Source: a bacterium (GTDB lineage: Bacteria > Eremiobacterota > Eremiobacteria > Baltobacterales > Baltobacteraceae). From it: 18,856 nt of DNA. The notes under the pieces were generated by a model. The model ran no database searches. It was not told where the DNA came from and saw only the letters and a program-made list of their open reading frames with translations. Position 1 is the stretch's first letter; every line of letters begins with the position of its first letter. The translations under genes and the position numbers were made by a program. The DNA is taken from assembly GCA_021781095.1 (NCBI GenBank), contig JAJXXM010000134.1, positions 1 to 18,856 of the forward strand, in the 5' to 3' direction. This document shows positions 14,018-18,856 of this stretch, one piece after another.

Positions 14018-14867
14018 GCGCGAGAATCCTCTCCCGCGTTGCCGCGAGTTCTGCGAGTGCGGTTTTTGCTTGCTCGGCATTGGGCGGCTTGCCGTGCCAG
14101 GTATAGTCGCCCTCCATGTAGCTCACGCCCTTACCGGGAATCGTCTTCGCGATGATGACCTGTGGTTTGCCTTTGACGGCGTGCGCGCGTTCCACCGTCG
14201 CGACGAACGCCGCGATATCGTGGCCGTCGCATTCGAAGACTTCCCAGTTAAAGGCGCGGTATTTATCGGCGAGCGGCTCGAGCGGCATGATCTCTTCGGT
14301 ACTGCCGTCGATCTGAATGAAATTGCGGTCGATGATGCAGAGCAGATTATCGAGTTTGAATTTCGCCGCCGTCATCATCGCTTCCCAATGCAGGCCGCAT
14401 TGGTGCTCGGCATCGGAGGTGACGACGTAGACGCGGAAATCGGCGCCGTCCATCTTCGCCGCTTGCGCCATGCCGACGCCCTGCGCGAGCCCTTCGCCGA
14501 GCGGTCCCGAGGTCGTTTCGACGCTCGGCAGCGAGACGCGTTCGGGGTGCCCTTGAAGGCGGGTTCCGAATTTTCGCAACGTCAGCAGCTCGTCGACCGG
14601 AAAGTAGCCGAAATTCGCCATTGCCGAATAGCGGACCGGAGCGATGTGTCCGCAGGAGAGCAGCAGGCGGTCGCGCTGCGGCCAGTTCGGCTCCTCGGGG
14701 CGGTGGCGCATCACGTGTCCGTAGAGCGCGGTGAAAATGTCGGCCATGTCGAGCGAGCCGGCGGAGTGCCCGGAGCCGGCGGCGAGCAACGCGCGAATGA
14801 TGCCTTCGCGCACGTCGGTCGCCTTGAGGTCAAGCTCCCTCAAGCGTTGGGGGGTCAGCGTCTGCAT
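14010..14867 (-). CDS. tkt: Transketolase, N-terminal (TPP-binding) subunit
   Basis: First half of the split transketolase, 285 aa. Typical blocks: 'GSGHSAGSLDMADIFTALYG' (31-50), 'SCGHIAPVRYSAMANFGYF' (71-89), 'LQGHPE', 'TSGPLGEGLAQGVGMAQAAK' (119-138), and the TPP/Mg region ending 'LDNLLCIIDRNFIQIDG' with Asn182. The central 'GDGExxEG' appears as SDAEHQCG (151-158): Asp152 and Glu154 are kept, but Gly153 is replaced by Ala and the later Glu by Cys. 'SDGEHxEG' is a known variant; this goes further. No Shine-Dalgarno; TATAAC stands six nt before the ATG, suggesting leaderless translation. Divergent from hicAB. Confidence 0.94.
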   Translation of the reverse strand: MQTLTPQRLRELDLKATDVREGIIRALLAAGSGHSAGSLDMADIFTALYGHVMRHRPEEPNWPQRDRLLLSCGHIAPVRYSAMANFGYFPVDELLTLRKFGTRLQGHPERVSLPSVETTSGPLGEGLAQGVGMAQAAKMDGADFRVYVVTSDAEHQCGLHWEAMMTAAKFKLDNLLCIIDRNFIQIDGSTEEIMPLEPLADKYRAFNWEVFECDGHDIAAFVATVERAHAVKGKPQVIIAKTIPGKGVSYMEGDYTWHGKPPNAEQAKTALAELAATRERILAHV

Positions 14868-14873
14868 GTCCGC

Positions 14874-14879
14874 GTTATA
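14874..14879 (-). promoter_or_regulatory. Putative leaderless -10 box of the transketolase operon
   Basis: On the minus strand TATAAC (14879-14874) is followed by six bases and ATG 14867. It matches TATAAT in five of six positions. No convincing -35 is seen at 17-18 bp. Same geometry as before the thioesterase and winged-HTH genes. Confidence 0.55.
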
Positions 14880-14974
14880 CCAGGTGCCGACCCTTTGGCC
14901 CTCGCGGGAAGGTCGGACCGGTGCGGCGACGAGCTTCGCGGGCGATCACGAACCGTGCGGCGAAAAAACGGGCC

Positions 14975-15214
14975 ATGCCGATACGTGTTCGTGAGGTTCT
15001 TCGACGCTTGTCGGAGGAGGGCTGGGTTGTCGTGGCAACTCGCGGCAGCCATCGGCAATTTAAGCATCCGTCCAAGCCGGGCCGCGTGACAGTACCTGGG
15101 CGCGAGGGCGACGAACTCCAGGTTGGAAGTGAAATATCCAGTGATCATCGAGCGAGGCGAGCGGAACTTTTCGGCATACGCACCCGATTTGCCCGGATGC
15201 GTGGCGACTGGTGA
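14975..15214 (+). CDS. hicA: HicA-type mRNA interferase toxin with replaced C-terminus
   Basis: Type II toxin of the HicA double-stranded-RNA-binding-like fold that cleaves mRNA on the ribosome. The N-terminal 49 residues are near-canonical: 'VREVLRRLSEEGWVVVATRGSHRQFKHPSKPGRVTVPG', with the catalytic His26 in GSHRQF. The normal family ending is a short 'PGTLxSILKQAGL' helix. Here, after 'GDELQVG' (about base 15125), the frame instead runs 28 residues into the 5' part of hicB in another frame ('SEISSDHRARR...'), giving a 79 aa chain. This looks like a deletion that removed the last HicA helix and the gap to hicB. The toxin may be inactive or altered. ATG 14975 is the family start; no Shine-Dalgarno. 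Confidence 0.85.
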   Translation: MPIRVREVLRRLSEEGWVVVATRGSHRQFKHPSKPGRVTVPGREGDELQVGSEISSDHRARRAELFGIRTRFARMRGDW

Positions 15215-15335
15215 GACGCTTGAGGAGACCAAGCAGAACATTCGTGACGCCATAGAGCTGCATATCGAGGGGATGCGAGAGGACGGGCTCCCCGTACCAG
15301 CCGCCTCCGCCGTGGTATTTGCTGAGGTAGCATAG
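15129..15335 (+). CDS. hicB: HicB family antitoxin (short form)
   Basis: Antitoxin that binds and blocks HicA. 68 aa of the partial-RNase-H-like HicB fold: 'KYPVIIERGERNFSAYAPDLPGCVATGETLEET' then 'IRDAIELHIEGMREDGLPVP'. No C-terminal DNA-binding domain, as in the common short HicB class. GTG 15129 gives the family start 'VKYPVIIE'; TTG 15123 is an alternative two codons upstream. Unusually it overlaps the extended hicA frame by 86 nt rather than following it. The antitoxin frame itself looks intact, so at least the antidote is preserved. Confidence 0.93.
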   Translation: MKYPVIIERGERNFSAYAPDLPGCVATGETLEETKQNIRDAIELHIEGMREDGLPVPAASAVVFAEVA

Positions 15336-15361
15336 GCACCTCGGATGGGAAACGGCTTCGC

Positions 15362-17104
15362 TTAGTACCCGAGCGCTGCGCCGGCGGGGTGGCGCCGGTC
15401 GCTCCCGCCTTCGAGTACGCCGGTTGTCGGATCGACCAGGATCGCTTGCGCCGAGCCCCAGGTGGGTATCTGCTGCATCCGATAGCCTTCCTTTTCCAAC
15501 GCCAGAATGACCGTCGGAGCGAACGCCCCCGGTTCGTACTGTATTTCGTCGGGGAGCCACTGCATGTGGATCCGCGGCGCGTCGACCGCCTGCATCGCAT
15601 TCATTCCGAAATCGAGGGCATTGAGGATCGTCTCCAACGTGATCGTGATGATCCGCGAACCGCCGGGGCTTCCCGTTACCATGAAGAGTTTTCCGTTATG
15701 CAGCACGATCGTCGGCGACATCGATGAGAGCGGATGCTTGAACGGCTCGATCGCATTGACTTTTCCCTGCACCAACCCGTACATATTCGGCACGCCGGGC
15801 TTCGAGGTGAAATCGTCCATCTCGTCGTTGAGAAAGAAACCGGTCGTTCCGGCCATCACGCCCGACCCGAACCAATCGTTGAGCGTGTAGGTGACGCCGA
15901 CGGCATTTCCCCAACGATCGACGATCGAGAAGTGCGTGGTATCGCGATGTTCGTGCCAATGCACGCCGAGCCCGGGATGCACCTCGCTCGACGGCGTCGC
16001 ACGATCCGGCGAAATTTGCGCGCGCAGTTTTGCGGCGTACGATTGCGAGAGCAACTGCGCGATAGGTTCGGCGCCGAAAGCGGGATCGCCGAGGTAGGCG
16101 TTGCGGTCGGCATACGCCCGTCGCTCCGCCTCGACGAGATAATGCGTCTCTTTGATGGAGTGCCAACCCCACTGCGTGAACGGATAGGGCGCGACGATGT
16201 GCAAGATTTCGCAGATCGTTACGCCGCCCGAACTCGGCGGCGGGGACGAAATGATTTTGTAGCCGTGATAATCGCAGGCGGTCGGCGTGCTGACGACGGT
16301 ATGGTAGTCGGCGAAATCCCGCATCGAAAGGATGCCGCCGTTGGCGTTGCTTGCCGCAACGATCGCGCGCGCGATCGGGCCGCGGTAGAACGCCGCCGAC
16401 CCGCCACGCGAAATCTCTTCCAACGTGCGCGCGAGCTCGGGCTGCTTCACCACTTGCCCGGGAACCGGCAGATGCCCGTTCGGCATCCAAATCGCACGCA
16501 GATTCGCTTGCTTTGCAAAGGTGTACGCGCCGCTATAGCCCTCGGCGAGCGAACCGCGGAACGGGATGAGATCGCCGCCGGTGAAGGTGAAGCCGTATTT
16601 TGCCAGCGCGATCGCGGGCGCCATCAGCGCAGCGCGCGACATCGTGCCGAAGCGTTTGCGCGCGGTCTCCATGCCGGCGACCGTCCCTGGGACGCCGATC
16701 GAGAGCCAGCCCTTGGTGGAGCGCCCGGGCACGACGTTGCCGTGCTTGTCGAGGTACATCGAGGGCGTCGCCCGCGCCGGTGCGACCTCGCGAAAATCGA
16801 TAAAGGCGCTGCGCCCGTCGTGCATCCGCACCAGCATGAAGCCGCCGCCGCCGATATTGCCGCAGCACGGATCGACGACCGCAAGTGCGTAGGCGACCGC
16901 GACCGCCGCATCGACGGCGTTCCCGCCGTGTTTGAGGACGTCGAGCCCCACCTGCGAGGCGTAGCGCTGCTCGGTCACCACCATGCCGTGATGGCCGATC
17001 CCCATCGGCGGCGAGATTGCCATCTTCGGGCGCGGCCAGGGGCCGACGGCGAGAAGGGCAAGCGCCGAGAGCGCGGCGAGCAACGGGCGAGCGAATCTTT
17101 TCAT
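15362..17104 (-). CDS. ggt: Gamma-glutamyltransferase, exported
   Basis: N-terminal-nucleophile hydrolase that cleaves gamma-glutamyl bonds of glutathione outside the cytoplasm. 580 aa, usual length, made as a proenzyme that cuts itself before the catalytic Thr389 ('RDTTHFSIVD'). Other sites: substrate Arg105 in 'FIDFREVAP', the 'GNIGGGGFML' glycine block, 'SSPPPSSGGVTICEIL', and the small-subunit 'LSSMSPTIV' and 'TGSPGGSRIITI'. A signal peptide (hydrophobic 'LLAALSALALLAVGP') begins at ATG 17104; ATG 17137 would add 11 residues and cannot be excluded. Neither has a Shine-Dalgarno. Transcribed convergently with hicAB, 26 nt apart. Glutathione salvage is the usual role, but other gamma-glutamyl substrates are possible in glutathione-free lineages. 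Confidence 0.96.
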   Translation of the reverse strand: MKRFARPLLAALSALALLAVGPWPRPKMAISPPMGIGHHGMVVTEQRYASQVGLDVLKHGGNAVDAAVAVAYALAVVDPCCGNIGGGGFMLVRMHDGRSAFIDFREVAPARATPSMYLDKHGNVVPGRSTKGWLSIGVPGTVAGMETARKRFGTMSRAALMAPAIALAKYGFTFTGGDLIPFRGSLAEGYSGAYTFAKQANLRAIWMPNGHLPVPGQVVKQPELARTLEEISRGGSAAFYRGPIARAIVAASNANGGILSMRDFADYHTVVSTPTACDYHGYKIISSPPPSSGGVTICEILHIVAPYPFTQWGWHSIKETHYLVEAERRAYADRNAYLGDPAFGAEPIAQLLSQSYAAKLRAQISPDRATPSSEVHPGLGVHWHEHRDTTHFSIVDRWGNAVGVTYTLNDWFGSGVMAGTTGFFLNDEMDDFTSKPGVPNMYGLVQGKVNAIEPFKHPLSSMSPTIVLHNGKLFMVTGSPGGSRIITITLETILNALDFGMNAMQAVDAPRIHMQWLPDEIQYEPGAFAPTVILALEKEGYRMQQIPTWGSAQAILVDPTTGVLEGGSDRRHPAGAALGY

Positions 17105-17145
17105 GGGCGTTGCTTCGGGGTGCGGCGCGCGAATCATGGGGGTCG

Positions 17146-17170
17146 GACCCGAATTTCGGCCCGACTTCGC
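17146..17170. other. Imperfect inverted repeat upstream of ggt
   Basis: A roughly 24-bp imperfect dyad beginning GTCGG and ending CCGAC, with mismatches inside, lies between ggt and the next minus-strand gene. It has no T-run. Could be a weak terminator or an operator; low confidence. Confidence 0.25.
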
Positions 17171-17205
17171 GACGTGGAGAGCTAGCGGCTATCGCATCGT
17201 CCCCG

Positions 17206-17649
17206 TCATTTTTCGCTACATGGTAATACCCGAAGTCCACGGGGAATTTTTCGTTGAAGGGCTGCGACGGACAACACCGGGGTGCCCGGAATGAGATGAA
17301 CGCGGAAATATTCGCGATCCTTGCGCCTCATTTTCCTGGTGGCCTGTACGACCTCTTCACGATGCGGCCCATTATCGTCGACCAAGTAAACCCAACCAGC
17401 CGTCACTCCTCCGGCATTCACGAGTCGCGAAATAGAGCGAATATAACGCCCAAGGTTTTGATTCGCGGCCACGACCGGCGATCCGGTTTCCATCGAGCCG
17501 GCGCATTGCACCCATTCAGGCATGTTATGAAAAAGAGGCGCGGGAATAATCATGACTGGCCAAATATTTGTCATGCGATCCGTACTACCCCCTATTCGGG
17601 TTGGCGCCCGCAGGTTCTTCCTGACCGCGCGCTTCACGAGGAGTCGCAC
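17206..17649 (-). CDS. Hypothetical protein, possibly a frameshifted exported protein
   Basis: Open frame of 147 aa with no family I recognise. It is basic, with 'NLGRYIRSISRLVNAGGVTAGWVYLVDD' (about 65-92) and a Lys/Arg-rich stretch 'ATRKMRRKDREYFRVH'. The GTG at 17649 is arbitrary. Upstream in this frame the codons read 'DCASAQTVRLLVKR' without a start, while the next frame, from GTG 17711, gives a good signal peptide 'VALSVMSIASLLIV' and then stops at 17634. Joining the two near 17670-17682 gives a normal exported protein with an ASA-Q cleavage site. A single-base indel or assembly error is therefore likely. A plus-strand frame covers the same region but looks less protein-like. Confidence 0.4.
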   Translation of the reverse strand: MRLLVKRAVRKNLRAPTRIGGSTDRMTNIWPVMIIPAPLFHNMPEWVQCAGSMETGSPVVAANQNLGRYIRSISRLVNAGGVTAGWVYLVDDNGPHREEVVQATRKMRRKDREYFRVHLIPGTPVLSVAALQRKIPRGLRVLPCSEK

Positions 17650-17782
17650 CGTTTGTGCGCTCGCACAATCAACAACGATGCAATCGACATAACAGATAGG
17701 GCAACGCGCACGCCGTTCGCGTCGTGACGACTACGCTCGGGTGCGCGCTTCCTAGATAATCCTGGGCTCTTTCGACGAACCC

Positions 17783-18286
17783 TTACTTACATGAACCAAT
17801 CGCCATTCGTGCCCTCCCGGTCATAACGGTTCTCCATGACGCTGGAAGAGCGGATTCTTTTTTACCCATCGATGCGAGGTAGCGGTGCATAGCTTCTAAA
17901 ATCTGCACCGTCGTGGGCGATGAAATTCGCAACGCGATACCACCCCGGATCCGGTCGTCCATCCTGAATGTAGAAACGGATGATCGACCAGTTTTCGTCG
18001 TTATTTCATATTTGAGAGCCGGCTGGAAATACCATCGCCCATTTGCAAGTTGAAACAACCATCCAAGAACATTTGCATCGCCGGAGTTCGTCACCACCTC
18101 GGTTGTTTTGATTTCGTTGGTGACCTGATCTCCTGAACCACCAATCCATCCGCCTACTTTCCGCGGAGCGTAGCATAGGGTTTTCGCATCTCCTCGCCCG
18201 GACAAAAGCAACACGGAGATTACCAGTAGGGCCGCAGATGCGCGGCCCACCCTGGACGGTTGCCGTTCCAATCGATTGCGTAGCAT
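17783..18286 (-). CDS. Exported hypothetical protein
   Basis: 167 aa, family not recognised. A signal peptide is plain: basic start 'MLRNRLERQPSRVGRA', hydrophobic 'SAALLVISVLLLSG', cleavage near 'GDA-KT' (about residue 35). The mature part has strand-like segments such as 'NGRWYFQPALKYEITTKTG' and 'RGGIALRISSPTTVQILEAMHRYLASMG', with two cysteines (residue 38 and near the C-terminus) that could pair. ATG 18286 follows an A-rich stretch with no Shine-Dalgarno. It lies in the AT-richer right end of the window between two other unrecognised minus-strand genes. Probably periplasmic or cell-surface. Confidence 0.65.
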   Translation of the reverse strand: MLRNRLERQPSRVGRASAALLVISVLLLSGRGDAKTLCYAPRKVGGWIGGSGDQVTNEIKTTEVVTNSGDANVLGWLFQLANGRWYFQPALKYEITTKTGRSSVSTFRMDDRIRGGIALRISSPTTVQILEAMHRYLASMGKKESALPASWRTVMTGRARMAIGSCK

Positions 18287-18400
18287 TTTTTTATTTCTGG
18301 GGAATATCTTTGTCGCGGCCTCGTTCGCGGTGTAATGAAACGATGGATGATTTACGGAACACGTGAGGTGATTCGACGATGTTTTGATTCTATCGTATCG
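18287..18400. other. Intergenic gap in the AT-richer right end
   Basis: No gene or clear promoter seen. An A/T run lies next to the ATG at 18286, on the right side of that gene's start. Confidence 0.4.
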
Positions 18401-18856
18401 CTACGTTCGCGGCGTGGAACCGTCAGGCACGATCCAGATCGCATCAGATCGTGGGTTCTGGTCCAACGTATTATAGATTCCGCCGGTCCGCTTTATCGCA
18501 ATAGCTTGATTATAGTTCCAGTAGATGATCACCACTCGCGTCTTTCCTGGAATGATGCTCGGCGGAAGATGCTTGCAGAGTCGATGTTGTTTTGCAAACT
18601 TCTCTCCCCACCATAGCGATGCCGACCTTGGATTACTGAGGCTTATATCGTTAAAGTCATCGCATTGCATTACGGTGCCATCGAGCTTCGTACGAAAGCT
18701 TAAAGAAAAAGTTTCCGTTTTTTTCGAAATCTCGTCATAAACGGTGAGGCGCGGGGAAAGAAGTTCATTCGTAACGAGCAGATTGTACCCCACTACGACT
18801 CCTTCCGTTGCTTCGAGACGCGATGAATCAACCGGTCGGACCGCGTTGTCCTCAAA
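18401..18856 (-). CDS. Hypothetical protein, C-terminal part (5' partial)
   Basis: The frame is open to the right edge: 21 codons without a stop precede the first GTG at 18793, so the gene probably begins outside the window. At least 151 residues, family not recognised. Segments such as 'YNLLVTNELLSPRLTVYDEIS', 'FSLSFRTKLDGTVMQCDDF', 'RVVIIYWNYNQAIAIKRTGG' and 'DAIWIVPDG' suggest an all-beta protein, with two cysteines. It precedes the exported 167-aa gene by 114 nt on the same strand. Function unknown. Confidence 0.6.
   Translation of the reverse strand, partial: FEDNAVRPVDSSRLEATEGVVVGYNLLVTNELLSPRLTVYDEISKKTETFSLSFRTKLDGTVMQCDDFNDISLSNPRSASLWWGEKFAKQHRLCKHLPPSIIPGKTRVVIIYWNYNQAIAIKRTGGIYNTLDQNPRSDAIWIVPDGSTPRT

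Noticed and set aside
12902..14155. 417-codon plus-strand frame opposite the transketolase C-terminal gene
   Set aside because: Composition is that of an antisense shadow; the minus strand encodes clear transketolase motifs.
15734..17185. 483-codon plus-strand frame opposite ggt
   Set aside because: His/Arg/Asp-rich shadow with no motif; ggt on the minus strand is complete.
17254..17727. 157-codon plus-strand frame overlapping the hypothetical minus-strand gene
   Set aside because: Less protein-like, no start signals; the minus frame with a possible leader peptide is the better choice, though neither is certain.
18335..18616. Plus-strand 93-codon frame near the right end
   Set aside because: Lies opposite the open minus-strand frame that continues beyond the window and has a more natural composition.
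1..18856. CRISPR arrays, tRNA or rRNA genes, insertion sequences
   Set aside because: No regularly spaced repeats, cloverleaf-like segments, transposase motifs or flanking terminal repeats were seen on either strand.

Overview
The window is GC-rich bacterial chromosome, densely coded on both strands, with many stop/start overlaps. Base use (frequent CGATCG), a split transketolase, several genes without a Shine-Dalgarno but with a TANNNT box 6 nt before ATG (leaderless style), and few database-like landmark genes suggest an uncultured soil/acidic-habitat lineage. My best guess is Candidatus Eremiobacterota (WPS-2) or a neighbour such as Dormibacterota; this is an inference from style, not proof. 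TAG, TAA and TGA all act as ordinary stops.

Layout. 1-1538 (+): the end of a formate dehydrogenase-type operon, the NrfD-like membrane subunit (cut by the window edge) and FdhD sulfurtransferase. 1589-2734 (+): a PAS-GGDEF diguanylate cyclase, convergent with the next block and sharing a CTAG double stop. 9803-2731 (-): a long, tightly packed probable operon read right to left: pirin, NAD(P)H:FMN reductase, atypical SDR, Rieske ferredoxin-like protein, HTH-like unknown protein, DJ-1/PfpI protein, alpha/beta hydrolase, multisensor histidine kinase. It looks like a redox/electrophile or quinone-stress module. Two of its enzymes lack the usual catalytic residues (SDR without YxxxK; DJ-1 with Gly for Cys), and the hydrolase seems to start at ATT.

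9806-11911 (+): a hotdog acyl-CoA thioesterase starting 2 bp from pirin; a DUF6504-like reading frame directly after its TAG, with no canonical start; a winged-HTH regulator with a clear leaderless promoter and palindromic operator; a nucleotidyltransferase-fold partner (possible toxin-antitoxin-like pair); and rpsO with its own promoter. 11962-12288 (+) is a small membrane protein whose ATG lies in a perfect hairpin. 12995-12285 (-) is an exported beta-rich protein, and 14867-13001 (-) is a two-gene transketolase.

14975-15335 (+) is a HicAB toxin-antitoxin module whose HicA tail looks damaged, and 17104-15362 (-) is a secreted gamma-glutamyltransferase. From about 17200 to the end the DNA is visibly more AT-rich and holds only unrecognised, mostly exported-looking minus-strand genes, one probably frameshifted and one cut by the window edge. 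This part looks like accessory DNA.
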